From: Aspidapion aeneum | Taxonomy: Eukaryota > Arthropoda > Insecta > Coleoptera > Brentidae | Direction: 5' to 3' | Assembly (NCBI GenBank): GCA_963576565.1 | Contig: OY755042.1 | Location: forward strand, 4,082,112 to 4,146,111 | Length of the DNA stretch: 64,000 bases | In this document: in pieces, positions 1-11,977 of the stretch | Position numbering within the stretch: position 1 is the first letter of the stretch | How the letters are laid out: every line of letters starts with the position of its first letter | Translations under genes and position numbers: made by a program | The notes under the pieces: model-generated | Told to the model about the DNA's origin: nothing | What the model saw: the letters and a program-made list of their open reading frames with translations, nothing else | Databases searched by the model: none

Positions 1-319
1 AAACTAGGCATTTGCAAAACCATGATTATTTTAAGTTTCTGCTTAAAATCACTCAAAAAATTATCGTCTGAAGATTGGCGACATACTTTATTAACACCCT
101 GTACACATAAAGTAAGTACGAAACTTACTTTGTGATATATAATTTGATAAAACACATTTTTTTAATTAAATCACATTAAACAGGCGGAAGTGAATTTAAT
201 ACTTTATAAGCACGCATTCATTCTATTTACTATAAAACGTGTTTTACTTGCATACACAGAAAATAAAAGATATTGGATTAACGGGATATATAATTTATTC
301 AAACAAATACGTGGTAGTA

Positions 320-466
320 ATGGATGTCAAACGACCGAAGGTATTTTTCTTGCACTTGCTCCTGCCCTTGTTGACATGTTTGCAGTCTTACCCACAGAAA
401 AAAAAGCTGCGGTTCGGTCTGCGTGGCTACCAGAAGCCCAACTGCAATGCTAAAGTCTGGAACTAA
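320..466 (+). CDS. possible small secreted peptide ORF (uncertain)
   Basis: An ATG at 320 opens 48 codons. Residues 1-25 look like a signal peptide: a basic start (MDVKRPK) then the hydrophobic core VFFLHLLLPLLTCLQS and a plausible cleavage site near SYPQ. The mature part is short and basic, starting KKKLRFGLRGYQKPN, with one Cys. I do not recognise a known neuropeptide or defence peptide. No splice sites or neighbouring exons support it, and the region is repeat-like, so chance is a serious alternative. Confidence 0.18.
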   Translation: MDVKRPKVFFLHLLLPLLTCLQSYPQKKKLRFGLRGYQKPNCNAKVWN

Positions 467-2561
467 GTTTTCTCGTTATATTGATCACGTCCGAAAAAAT
501 TTTAGTTGACAGTAGTTGCGCTCTGTGCGAAGAGATGGCGCTGGATGCGGAAATTTCGGTCGGGCGGGATTAATTCAAAAAGGACCAATATGTAATACGC
601 CCGAAAAATAAAAGAGTTCAAAAGGGCCAGTAAAAATTATTGTGATTTTTTGTCCTTTTGAAATCTTTTTATTTTTCAGTCGCATTGTGATCAAGACAAA
701 TAACCTTTTTTATGTTAAAATTATGCCTGAGTTGGTCCTTTTTACAAAACCTTTTTTTTTCTATATTATTATAAAAGGTTGGGTAAAAAGACAAAGGAAA
801 TAATTAAATACATAATTTATTAAAAAAACAGAATAACTGAAAAGTGGAGAAAACAGTTTTAAAGTTATTAATTAAATTCAAATGTGTAAAAATACTTAGA
901 TCTAGATCTCTTTTGTTTTGCTTCCCATTTGTTAAAAGCTGATTCCTTAAGATAATCTCATTGGCATCACCTGCTTCATAGTCAAGGTTCATTTGATCCT
1001 TTTCTGAAAATAAAAAAGTTGTAATTAGTAAAAACAGTATTTAAATGTTATTATAGAAGATTTTTTTAGGAAAATTTGACCCGCTTATTATGTGTCTTAC
1101 ACAAAATATGAATAGTTCCATAAAAACTTCCATCAATTCTCATGTGCCAAAATCATGAGAATTTACAAGATTTAATAGAAATTTTATGTTTGTGAAACAT
1201 ATCTTTTAAATCTGTTACTTTTGTGAATTGTGAAGAATCATAAACCAAACATATAGTACGTACTAACAAGATAAGATTGTATTGATTTTTCCCGAGGTTT
1301 TTCCAGAATTGTGAACCAGTTTTTAGGCAGGATAGTTTTAAATCTTAAACTTATTTTAGTCTTAACTGTTTCTCTTTATCTTATCAAAGTGACAGTAATA
1401 GGGATCACTAAAGAGCTGGGCAGATTTAGTTGTCAAGCATATAACTACTAGTACCTAATTAAAACTAATAATTACTAGTAGTTATTAGTTAATTAAGTGG
1501 ACTATATTTTTTATTACAAAAGGTACTTACAAAGTAGTTAAATATTTATAAAAAAGTAGCTAAAAATAATTGAATATAACTACTTGGAGAAAAAAAAAGT
1601 TACTTTTGTAGGATGTCGCAGATTAAGTGTGCACTATATTGCGAACTTCACTTTTATTGGGGCTACAAGCTTAGAACAGTGGTGCATAGGAACCTTTCTG
1701 TTTACAAAATTATTTGCTATCATCTTGTGTAAAAATATACAGGGTTTTCCTTAAAAAACACCTATCACCAATTAATAGTGATGTTAGCAATAATGCTAAC
1801 ATAATCTAGTACACCCAGTATAAATTAAGAATAAATTTATGCAAAAATTAGGACTTGGAAGATTGACAACAAGGACTAGGTAACCTTACAGCAAAATTTC
1901 AATAATTACTTATTTGTTTAATTGTATAATTCCGATGCCATGTCATTTCAAAATCAAATTGCTACATACTAGGCTTACCTGCATTGTCAAGTACATATTT
2001 TTTAGACCAAAAATCATCCATTATGAAGCCTTATGAATTTTTCTTTGTTTACCGATAAATAACAAACACGAACAACTAAGTTTTTTATGAAATTTCACAA
2101 AAATAACAACCAAAAGTAACAAAACACTCCCTTTAGGATGCCATTAAATTTTTTTGACTGTCACGTCACGTCAACAATCTGTGACGCAAGGCGATCAATA
2201 GTTTAAGCTATGCTGGTTGCCAGACCACTGCCAGATGTGTAGATTTCAACGTCAGCGCCATCTGTCTAATCACTGCTATATAAACTTCCGATTTAAACTT
2301 AGGTTTAAAAGCCTCCATTAGAGAAAAACAGCTTTAATTAATTAAGCTATGGTCTTACCACAGAAACTCTTCTGAGGTCTTACCACGAGATTGTTGAAGA
2401 TTCCCCTTTTGAACTAAAATTTACCAAAGGAAAATTGAACTTTTTATTCCGGGGCAAAAAGATTGAAGCGAGCGCAGCGAGACCTAAAATTTATCGAGGG
2501 AAGATAAAATTCACCTAATTATAACATTTTTGGTATTTTTTATTTAAATTTTGCCCTTTTT
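467..2561. other. gene-free AT-rich stretch
   Basis: No coding signal is visible on either strand. The stretch holds an A/T-rich tract at 1435-1590 made of short repeated words such as ACTAGTA and TTAGTTAATTA, and scattered poly-T runs. Nothing here resembles an exon of the lipase gene. Confidence 0.5.
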
Positions 2562-2965
2562 TACCTTCCTAGCCCGCACCGCAATGGCTAAAGAAGGTAT
2601 TGTTTTCGACGAAAAAATTTTTTTTGAGATAACGCCGAAAATGTGCGATTGGGGTGTATTTTGAGCAATATCGTCGTGACGTCTGTCTGTGTTTTTTTCT
2701 GTCCGTAACACGATAGCTCCTAAACCGCTGAACCGATTTTCATAAAATTTTCCGGAAAAATAGTGTTTAACACTCTTACGAGCTGATTAGATTTTCGTCA
2801 AAATCAATTAATGCAGATGAGCATGCATTTTGGTCAATACCGAACCGAACCGAACCCAAAAACTTCGTAGGAGCTTTAGTTTCTGAGATATTTACAAAAA
2901 CTTTTTGCAGAGGTGATATATCATAGCTTTAGTTGAAGTAGGTTAATAGGCTAGCTAGGAAGGTA
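2562..2965. mobile_element. 404-bp element with 12-bp terminal inverted repeats
   Basis: The left end TACCTTCCTAGC (2562-2573) is exactly the reverse complement of 2954-2965. Inside is a CGAACCGAACCGAACC run and a stretch containing CTGTCTGTG and GCTCCTAAACCGCTGAACCG, which resembles the tail of the (CAGA)n elements found elsewhere in this window. It has no coding capacity. Superfamily is not assigned because no clear target duplication is seen. Confidence 0.55.
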
Positions 2966-3104
2966 TCAGATCCGTCAGGGGACCCATTTATTTCTTTTAG
3001 GCTCGATAATTCCCTAAAAAGATAAAATTCCCTGCAGTTGGGGACACTGCCTGTGTGTGTGGAAGTGCAAGTCATACTACGTCAAGAAATATCTATTCTG
3101 ACTA

Positions 3105-3450
3105 GAGATGAGCGATATTTCACGAACCGATATTTTTTCACTGATATCTTAAAATCAATTTTGCAACCCGTGATTTAATATCTGTTTTTTTTAAATCACA
3201 ATTAAACATTTTCAAAGATCGCAACTTGGCATTTCTTATCATGTAACAGTAATAACAGAATCAAGAAAATATTAATAAAAGAATTAAAAAAATATCGTCA
3301 AGTCAGTATCAGGAACGCCTGAAACTCAAACGCGACTTACGTTACGCTACCTTAACGCTGTGATCACATCACGTTTCAAAATCGCTGATATTAAAAAATC
3401 ACAGTAACAAATATCAGTGTGATTGAAAAATCACGATATCGCTCTTCTCA
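3105..3450. mobile_element. short element with imperfect inverted ends (GAGATGAGCGATAT)
   Basis: GAGATGAGCGATAT near 3106 is matched in inverted form by GATATCGCTCTTCTC near 3436. The interior carries repeated GATAT and ATCAC words and could fold back. It looks like a degenerate non-autonomous DNA element. No ORF. Confidence 0.45.
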
Positions 3451-3845
3451 AATTCTGACACATCCTTTGTTTATAGAGTGGCTCGTCCATCTCTATGCCT
3501 TGAATTCTCAAGGTTTTTCTTGAAAATTTAGGAATTTTATTTAAGGTTTCACGCTTCTTTAGAATATTGATTGATACGCCATCTAGTTTAATCTAATAGC
3601 AACATATGTCTTTCAATATTTGCAAACAGCACATTTAGTTCCTTTGTGCCTCTACTAAGTTGGGTTAAAAAAAATGCAAATTCAAAAAGTTTAGTTAAAT
3701 ACACCAATATTTACATTAAAGATCTATAAATTCAGTCATGAATTTTATTGGAAATCAATAACCTGTTTGATTTCCTATTCAGCGACTCCACCATAATATG
3801 GACTACTTCCTAAAATTTCCATCTTTTTCTTTTTTAAAAATTGGG

Positions 3846-3925
3846 CAGTACGGCATTTTAGTTGCTACGTGGTCTTTAAAAGCACACTAGTGAATGAAAC
3901 TTGGTTCAGATGGCGCGGTCCGCGT
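3846..3925. repeat. interspersed repeat, shared with 14338-14418
   Basis: The segment beginning GGGCAGTACGGCATTTTAG and continuing through TTGCTACGTGG and AGATGGCGC recurs at 14338-14418 with small changes, in the same orientation. It is a two-copy dispersed repeat of unknown type; neither copy has tRNA-like promoter boxes that I can recognise. Confidence 0.5.
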
Positions 3926-3990
3926 CTTAAGCAAGGCCCTTGAATCCATTTCTCGGCTGACTTTTTAACCGCGTGGTGATGCTACTTTTA

Positions 3991-4499
3991 GAGTGCGTTC
4001 GAGTAGGCAACCCGGGCGCCCCGAGGTCAATTTTTCCGTTCGAGTTGACGCTCGGAGCACGCCTTCGAGAGGATGGAGAAAAGCGGGCGTATTACATAAC
4101 CCTACTTTTTTAAACTTTTGGGTACATTTTTTTACGACTGTTTTCTTACTATTTTTTTGTCAAATAAAATACATGGACGCAGTTCAATTTTCTGTAGCAT
4201 TATGTTTCCAAGATTCTGAGGAGGATGGAGAAGACTACCAGGGTGCTCAAAATTTGCCGCGATGCGGAGCGCTAAGAATTATACGCGATTGCCCAGTGAG
4301 GTTTTAACCATCGGCCAGTGGTTCTGTAACCAAATTCTGGTGGGTAATGGCAAAGCGGCGACTATTTTATCTAACCTAATCTGTGTTTGTAACCGGTGAA
4401 TGCCTTTTCCGTTCGAGTTGAACCGCGAAAACCAGGGCGTTCAGTCCGTGACGTCACTACGCCCCGCTCGCTCGACGGGTTTTCTACTCGAACGCACTC
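3991..4499. mobile_element. 509-bp non-autonomous element, TTA duplication (PIF/Harbinger-like)
   Basis: A perfect 16-bp terminal inverted repeat begins GAGTGCGTTCGAGTAG at 3991 and its reverse complement ends at 4499. TTA flanks both sides (3988-3990 and 4500-4502), as expected for PIF/Harbinger targets (TWA). The 104-codon ORF inside starts within the terminal repeat and resembles nothing known, so it is treated as chance. GC content is higher than in the surroundings. Confidence 0.65.
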
Positions 4500-4931
4500 T
4501 TAGTAGGTTAGAAAACTAACCAGAAACAAATCTCTCTACTCTATCTCTCTCTCTAGCGCATGAGAAGCAAGCCTTGTGTATTGTAAAAAACTTTCTTTTT
4601 GATTTTTATTACAAACACACTTCAGCTTTTTCATATTTTTCTTTTTACAAAAGTAGGCCCATCGTTTTTCTTTTTTTTTTCTGTGTACAAAAGAAGCAAT
4701 TTAGTACATTTTAATTTTATTTGAATTAAAAAAATAAATACATTTTGTTTTAATATTAAAGACAATAAAAACTCACTTCCAAGAAGTTAACCCTCGAGTT
4801 GTGACGTAGGAAGAATCTCCGTCGGTATGACGTCAGTCCGTTAACATATTTCGTCGGTCCAACTCACCGGTTTGCCCAAATTGGTTCCAACAACAATATT
4901 AATCTTAATAAACTGCGAATACTATCAATAA

Positions 4932-5669
4932 AACTCTGCCAATATATGGGCCCCTAAGCTCACACTAGGTACTATAGTTATAGTTTACGTGTGAGCTAAT
5001 ATAACTAAAAACTGAAATATATTTTATTTAACTCCAGACTAAATTACTTTTTGTTTGATACCACACATGCCATGTTTTGACGTAAACTCAAATTTTTAAA
5101 ATCTACCCCCACCCTTAAAAAAAACAAAAACTAAAATGTATTTTGTTAAACTCCGGACTCAATTACATTTCGTTTGATATCACACACCCAGATTTTCACT
5201 TAAACTCTAATTTTTGAAATTTACCCCCACCCTTTTTTTTTAAATAAATTAAAATGTATTTTGTTTAACTCCAGACTCAATTACCTTTCGTTTGATATCA
5301 CACACGCCATATTTTAACATAAACTCTAATTTTTTGAAATCTACCCCCACCCTTTTATTTGGTTTGTGTTCGGTGGATTTTGTTCATTTTTAAATGGGAC
5401 CATCTCGATCCAAGACCCAGCCTAGGTACCAAATTTCATTAAAATCGGCCAAGCGGTTTTTGAGTTATGCCCGTTGGTCGTTACAGACAGACAGACAGAC
5501 AGACATACAGACAGACAGACAGACAGACGGCGCAACAAAAAAGTTTCAAAATCATCTGAACCGCAAAGATATATAAAAAATTTTGAAATCGGAGCAACTT
5601 TTTTTTTCTCGAAAAAATTAGGATCACCATAGCTCACACTACTATAGTATAGTATATGTGTGAGCTAAT
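4932..5669 (+). mobile_element. complex repeat: hairpin end, 118-bp tandem units, (CAGA)n, hairpin end (copy 1)
   Basis: The copy starts CTCTGCCAATATATGGG, followed by a hairpin between AGCTCACAC and GTGTGAGCT. Then come about three tandem units of roughly 118 bp (the word ACCCCCACCC recurs at 5105, 5223 and 5343), a conserved block with GGTGGATTTTGTTCAT and AAGCGGTTTTTGAGTTATG, a (GACA)n tract at 5487-5528, and a terminal hairpin TAGCTCACAC/GTGTGAGCTA. The order of tandem core, tetranucleotide tract and terminal hairpin matches helentron-derived non-autonomous elements (DINE-1, pearl and PERI types); that assignment is inference. Confidence 0.7.
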
Positions 5670-8600
5670 AGTAGGTATATTATATAGGTTGTTCCACATG
5701 TGTGTATGTGTCTGACAGTTACTCTCAAATGCTCTCGAAAGCAGCTCTCAAGAGTATTTCGCTCAAATTGACAGGGCCCCAAACGTATTTAGTAAAAATA
5801 AAACGGTTGTCCAAGTTTTACCTGTAAAAAATTATATATTTTTTTAACGTTCTTCTTATCCTGGCGCGGATCCAGAAGGAGGGAACCCAACTAACATTTA
5901 AAGTTTTCGCGACGACACACTCACTAGTAATTTCTTAGTAGTAAGCGCAACGTACTCCCGCTACGTCTCAGTATACCATTTATAGGCTGTGGGAAATCAA
6001 TTTGGGGTTATTACTACTTAGCCACGTGTTTAAAGTCACTGTAGTAACGACTACACTACTACGTCGCAGCCAAGTATCTACTACGTCGTAGAGGCTGTTT
6101 TTTTCATAATGGCATAAAAGTAGCGATGTATTTGCACAATATTGTGAACACTACAGTAAACAAACTGGCTAAGTTTTTAGTTTGGTTACGGCTATAATAT
6201 GTACTACGTTATCTAAAAGTGAGAGAATTTACTAGCAGAGGACCAATATTCAACTGCGACGCAAATTTTTATGTGAAACATGCATCATATTTATTGCAAG
6301 AAAACGACGCGCCTGTAAAATTAAATCGTTTTCTGGTATCTGATGGAATTTTTTTGTTGTGGTCTTTGAGGTTATGTTTTCCTTATCGGCAGTTAACTCC
6401 AACAAATGGTGTTTAATATGTGCAGTTGGTAACCTTAAACTAATTTGATTATAAAATAGTATATCTCCTTAATATGGGCTCAAAAAACGAAAATAAAAAT
6501 ATTAAATTTTTGACTTACAAAAAAAACATGGCGTCCCAAACAATATTCCCTAATAGTGAAAAGGCCAACTTGAAAGTGAGCCTAAGTTTCGGCAACGTAA
6601 TACGAACCACTTTTATGGCGTCGGCGAATTGTCCCATACTATGCAAAACGCGATTAATCACACAATCCGCCCCCCCACCCAAATGAAATTCCTAGATCCG
6701 CTCCTGTCTTATCTTTAGTTTTTTTAATACTCAATATTTGCTTAAAAGCACTTGTGTGTGCCGCTTTCCTTGTAAGACCCTGTAGTGTAGTTGTTAACAA
6801 TCCCTGACCCAATTTGGTGCTTAATTATTTTGAGCAAATTATTGGGAGCGATTTTATTAAAAACATTGAATGATGTCTGCGGTCGACCAGTATTTTATAA
6901 GCAAGGCAAATTAGTTTGCAGATGAAAAGTATCGGTGTTTTTACCAAAATGACTTATTTTTTAGTTCAAATAGGGGAGATTGGGTGAAGATGGCGCACCT
7001 AAAGAAGATGTGCAATATATGTTTTATTATTTGCCTGGGAGGTTAGGATACGTTTGCGATCATTTGACGGTTAGCTCCGATGCTGACCCACTAAACACAA
7101 AAACATTTTAATAACGTCAAAATAATGTTTAATTTAAAAACATAACGTTAGGATGTTTTTGAAAAAGAAGCTTAATAACCCGTTTTCTGACGTTAGAAAA
7201 ATAATCTTATGGTTTTCTAACATTGAAAACAAAATGTTTTTCCAACATCAAAAAACGAATGTTTTTTTAAAATGTTTTTCAAACGTTAAAAAAATACTGA
7301 TTTTTAACAGCGAAAAAGAAACGTTTTTCTAACATTGAAAAATAAATGTTGTTTTACCACAAAAATATATATATTTTTAAATATGTATCTACAAAGATAA
7401 GGTAACTTAAATAACGTAAATACATTTTTTGTATTTTCGAAATGCAGAACAGCAAGAGTTCGTTGAGGTTTTCGAGGAAATTCGGCTCTATAGCTTTTAA
7501 AAATTAAATTTAAAATCTATGTATGTACAATAATTTTGTAATAAGTGCCTGAGACGAAACGAATGCCTCATTTGTATTCATGCTCAGGGGAATACGCGCC
7601 ATGAGGCAAACAATATTCAACTGAATGCTCGTTTGACGTTCCCACTCTGATCGGATGGTTCAGCATGCCACGGGTCTATGCATGTTGCTGTTAGCCACGC
7701 CTTTAAAGCAAGTAAAGTACATATACGCATGCGCGTATATGTATGTGTACGTGCAAGTCCGGCGGCTAATCGGACGCGGCGAATAGTCGCATTCCCTGTC
7801 TGATTACATATAACGTTGGTATGTGATATTCCATACAAAACCATTTTTTTTATTTAGTTTACTTTTCTTACCTTATTTTGTGGTGCTTCATTTAAATCAC
7901 TGCATACCGATTTGTTGCCCTTTAACTATACCATCTTTCCCACACATCTGAAGTATATTCCGACCCAAATGTGTATTCACTATTATTATTATAATTTGTG
8001 CTTTTAATTTGCCACGTTTGTTGTTACAAAAAGCAGATATTTTAATCAAAACAACAAAAAGCGTCTCTCTTAGTGACTCGTATCAACTCGCAGCAAAACT
8101 CAACTAAAAATGGCGATGGCCATGCAGTTCTGGCAGTGGAACTAAAGCAGCGCCCTCTATAGTTTTTTTTTAATCTGAAATTCCACGTTAGAAATGAGAT
8201 CTAGGAAAAACATTATAAAAATAACCATATATTGATGGTATATAGAATTATGGTTCTTTAAATGTTGGTTTCCTTATTAATAAATATATTTTTGGTAATG
8301 CTTTTAGATGAAATTTTAGTTGGGATTTCCTTCATGTTCTTTTCATGTCAAAAGCTGACTTAATTTGAACACAAATTTGTGGTGGAAAAAAGTTTTTTAT
8401 GATTTTGTTTAGTAAAGAGAAAAGAAAAGCTATAATTTAAAAAAAAATACTAAAAAATTATATTTTTTCCAAAAAATATATGATACTCTAATCGCCTTCT
8501 TTTTCTACGACCACAGTTTACATTTTGCTAAATTACTTTTTGATGACTAGTTTTTTACGTTTTATTTTTCGTTCGATTACATTTTCTTTGCTTTATCATT

Positions 8601-8810
8601 TCTACTAAATATTTTTTTACAAATTTTGTTTCTATATTTTGCTTTTCTATAAATTATGCGCGCCCGCTCGTAGTATCTCCGTAAGGGTGGGGTTCCATAT
8701 TAAATGCTTGGTCATATTGGGGCCGTTTCCTCCATATATTATATTTTATTTTCTTTCATTGAACGACATATATTTTAAAGTAAACAATACTTTGTTTGTC
8801 ATACACGACA
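5670..8810. other. gene-free stretch with short internal repeats
   Basis: No convincing gene. Around 7120-7350 there is a degenerate repeated phrase (TTTTTCTAACATTGAAAA at 7211 and 7322, with weaker relatives between). A near-palindrome with arms TACATATACGC/GCGTATATGTA lies around 7717-7743. Small ORFs here show no domain or signal peptide. Confidence 0.45.
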
Positions 8811-8992
8811 GGCATAGCTGTCACAAGTACCTTATGAAAGTACTTCAAGTACAAGTACCAAGTACATTAAGATTGAAGTACTAAGTACATTTCCTTTTCA
8901 AATGTACTTCAAGTACCAAGTACATTATAAAAGTACTTGATTTTCCCCAAGTCTTTTACTTTCACAATAAAAGTACTGCAAGTACTTTAAAT
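8811..8992. repeat. GTAC-rich repeat (copy 1)
   Basis: The segment is built from overlapping AAGTACTT and AGTACATT words, many of them self-complementary, after a leader CAGGCATAGCTGTCACAAG. A related copy in opposite orientation occupies 13770-13975. The leader (GCTGTCA) resembles hAT-type termini, but ends and target duplication are not clear. Confidence 0.55.
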
Positions 8993-9175
8993 ATGTCAAA
9001 AAATAAGAAAAACGCCAAAGATATCAAAAATGTTAAAGAATTTTAAAGTAAAAAATGTCAAAAAACGTCAAAGATGTAAGAAAATGTAAAACATGTCAAA
9101 ATGTTTACAAAATTTTCAACCTGAAAGGTTTTGGAAATAAAATTTCGGACTTCCATTGTCTTTATTTATTTTAAA

Positions 9176-9215
9176 ACACGACGTTTCGGTTAGTATCTCT
9201 AACCGTTATCAAGTG
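9176..9215 (-). ncRNA. hammerhead-like ribozyme core of PLE copy 1
   Basis: On the minus strand the order is CUUGAUAAC, a 6-bp stem GGUUAG/CUAACC closed by a 5-nt loop, then GAAACGUCGUG. This is the layout of the hammerhead core (CUGANGA, stem II, GAAA), with the first box degenerate. Penelope-like elements are known to carry minimal hammerhead motifs. Activity is doubtful because of the altered box. Confidence 0.55.
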
Positions 9216-9267
9216 TAAAGTAAACAATCTAGTCTCTAGGCTACTACTTATACTACTTGGTGTGCAG

Positions 9268-11147
9268 TCAGGTATGACGGCCCGCCCCCTTTTGAATCGT
9301 AAGACGCCTGTTTTCCTTAAGGAGTGGTTTCCATATGTTTGGTATGTCCGTGCTTGGTTGACTGAAAACTTCTATATTCTGCATTATAAACGCAGCTTCA
9401 ATAAACTTTCGTTTTCGCCAATGCGACTCCTTATGTAAAACTTTAGCTTCTGACCACTGAATCCTGTGATCATTTGACCATGCATGATCTGCTAAACCGG
9501 ATTTTTCAATATCCCCTAATTGGGTACTTTTTAGATGTTCATTTACTCTAACCTGAAGAGGGCGTTTCGTTTCACCTACATATGATTTACCACACTCACA
9601 CGGGATTTGGTAAATACATTCCTTATTATTTGAGGGATTGTCTGGTTTTGTTTTAGTTACAAAACTTCTTATCGTATTTCCCGAAGAAAATACTGTTTTT
9701 ATATTATAGTGTTTAGCGATTCGTCTTATGTTTTCTGAAATCCCTTGAACATATGGAATGTTAATAACACCTAACGGATTATTATTTTGAGAATTTGGTA
9801 CATTTAGTTTGTTTTTAATTTTAAATATCGTTGAGTTTATTAATTTCTCGGAATAACCATTCTGTTGTAAGTCCTTTTTAATGTTGTTAATTTCTGTGGT
9901 TAATTCTTCATTGTTACTACAAATATTTACGGCTCTTAAATACAAACTTCTTATAACTCCTTGTTTTGTTGCAACAGAATGATTAGACTTAAAATTTAGG
10001 TACTGTCCCGTGTGTGTAGGTTTCCTATATACAGTGGTTTGAATGTTTCTGTCTAATCATTTGATAAGAACATCCAAAAAAGGTAAGGCCGAATCTTTTT
10101 CAATTTCCATGGTGCACTTGATTGTTGGTCGAATACCGTTTAAATGGTGTAAACAATTTTGTAGTTCGTCATCATTTTCCGGCCATATAATAAATGTGTC
10201 ATCCATGTATCATAGCCATAGTTTTGGTTTGACTCTTGCTGTGTTGATCGCATGGTCCTCGAACCACTCCATGTAGATGTTTGCTACCACTGGCGAAAGA
10301 GATGAACCCATTGGGAGTCCATCATTTTGCGCGTAAAATTTATCTTTCACTTGAAAGTAAGAGTTACGGAGACAGAGCTCCAAAAGATCCATCACCCCCT
10401 CCACCGATAGAGTTGTTCTCTCATGAAGTGTATCATCAGTTTGTAATTTGTTTTTGATGATACTGAGTGACTCATTTATTGGCACGTTGGTGTAGAGACT
10501 TTCTGCATCAAAACTTACAAATCTATCGCCGGGATCTAATTCGATACCTTTTAAAACCTCGACAAAATGGTCCGAGTTTTTGACAAAAGATTCGGACTTA
10601 CCCTGTAGTGGTTGAATTATGTCCAACAAAAACCTCACCAAAGTGCTGGTCGGTGGGTCCCTGGAGCTGGTAATTGGTCGCAGTGGTATATCCTTTTTAT
10701 GGATCTTTGGTAATCCATAAAAATGTGGTGCCTTACTGTGGTGTGGAGTCAGGCGGGATCTAACAGCGTCCGGGATATTTTCAGCATACTTCTTCAAAGT
10801 CCTGTAGATGCGTCCTTCTATGGTGGTGGTTGGATCTTTGGGTAGTTGCTTGTAGTCTCCTTTCTCCAGACTTCTTGGATCTTTTTGTCGTAAGTCTCGA
10901 CATCCATGATCACCGTCGCGTTTCCTTTGTCGGCCGGTAGAATCTTGATTGATTTGTCAGCCTGCAGGTTCTTGATTGCCCGTTGTTCTTGACTGGTGAT
11001 GTTTGTCTTTTGTTGCTTCTTTCTGTCCAACGTTGTTCTTACTTTATAGCTAAACTCATCAGCTTCGGGTTGAGGTAGACTAACGGTCTCTATTGCCGCA
11101 ATAATTTCCTGTAGACAATGGAAGTCCGAAATTTTATTTCTACACAA
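9268..11147 (-). pseudogene. Penelope-like reverse transcriptase + GIY-YIG endonuclease, three lesions
   Basis: Reading leftwards from 11147: an N-terminal block with ILPADKGNATVIMD, a hallmark of this family; then YGLPKIHK and RPITS; catalytic motif A in SFDAESLYTNVPI; motif B GLPMGSSLSP; motif C YMDD; and finally IYQIPCECGKSYVGETKR, the GIY-YIG-type nuclease core with a downstream Arg/His/Glu region. Lesions: a frameshift near 10818 (PKIQPPP then stop), a TGA directly before YMDD (near 10208), and a TGA near 10052. The TGA before YMDD lies where family members usually have Arg, consistent with CGA to TGA decay. Pieces 9268-9945, 10210-10797 and 10818-11147 are open. The N terminus is probably short relative to full-length members. 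Confidence 0.88.
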
Positions 11148-11977
11148 TCATTGTCTACGAGTTTCAAACAAACAACTAAAAGGTTTTATTTTTGGAATAT
11201 TATTTTTTCTGAACTCATCATTTAACATACAAATGCCATAGAAAGGTAATGGCAATTGCATACGGTTGTTCCAAATAGATCACATTTGTGTAAATCCAAA
11301 TATATTTGACTTTGTAATGACACCTACAAAAAACTCTTGTAAAACCGGGATGCACGTACCTTACCTTGCCTTATTTCTTTTTTGGTGGAGCACTTGGGGA
11401 CTGTTCTTACCGTCAATAATTTCTAAATCACTCATAGAAAGTACTATTTTTATAATAGCCACAAAACTGCTTAAAAACTTGTTTAAATCAAACTAAATAA
11501 ATAAGCATAACAAACGTAAATATCCAAGGAATTTTTTGAGGTGTATCAATGTTTACACGACTCTATAGGGTCGTGTAAACATTGATCAAACGTAGAAATT
11601 ACGTCTGCTGCAAGGCGAGTAGGTGGATCCCCAAAAATCGAGCTGCAAGTGCAATTACCTGCACAACCGTACTACCGACACCCCTCAATAGATGGCATGA
11701 TTGCTGTAGTAGTTTCTCACACTGAATTTGAGTTGTACGTTCCACGAAATAATGAAGGTGCGTGCAAATAATTAAGCCTATAGGCATTATTCTTTGGATA
11801 AGTTTGTACGATTTTTTTGGCGATTAATTAAGACCTACCAAGATTGCTAAAATACCAGACTTCCCTGCCAAGTTAGGAAAAAAACCGGACAGGTGGCAAC
11901 CCTGAGATTACCACTTGTCTTCGACGCATTAAAGTTATAGCTCACCTATATCTACATTACACTTCAAGAATATTTTA

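Larger units (their letters stand above)
9133..11166 (-). mobile_element. Penelope-like retroelement, nearly intact (PLE copy 1)
   Basis: The unit carries, on the minus strand, a Penelope-type reverse transcriptase and a GIY-YIG endonuclease. Its two ends are inverted copies of a 27-bp sequence (9134-9160 and 11114-11140, beginning GACAATGGAAGTCCG on one strand). The right-hand terminal sequence up to 11166 recurs at the left edge of copy 2 (46269), which shows it belongs to the element. A hammerhead-like core follows the ORF at 9176-9215. Only one frameshift and two nonsense codons interrupt the frame, so this is a fairly young copy. Confidence 0.9.

Noticed and set aside
3993..4307. 104-codon ORF in the TTA-flanked element
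   Set aside because: It begins inside a terminal inverted repeat and shows no similarity to a transposase or host protein.
5394..5637. ORFs on both strands across the (GACA)n tract, similarly at 32769-32951 and 51931-52174
   Set aside because: They are translations of the tetranucleotide repeat (TDRQ or LSVC repeats) inside the same repeat family, not proteins.
10043..10276. Plus-strand ORF opposite the Penelope-like RT
   Set aside because: Antisense of the RT; the minus strand has the YMDD and family motifs.
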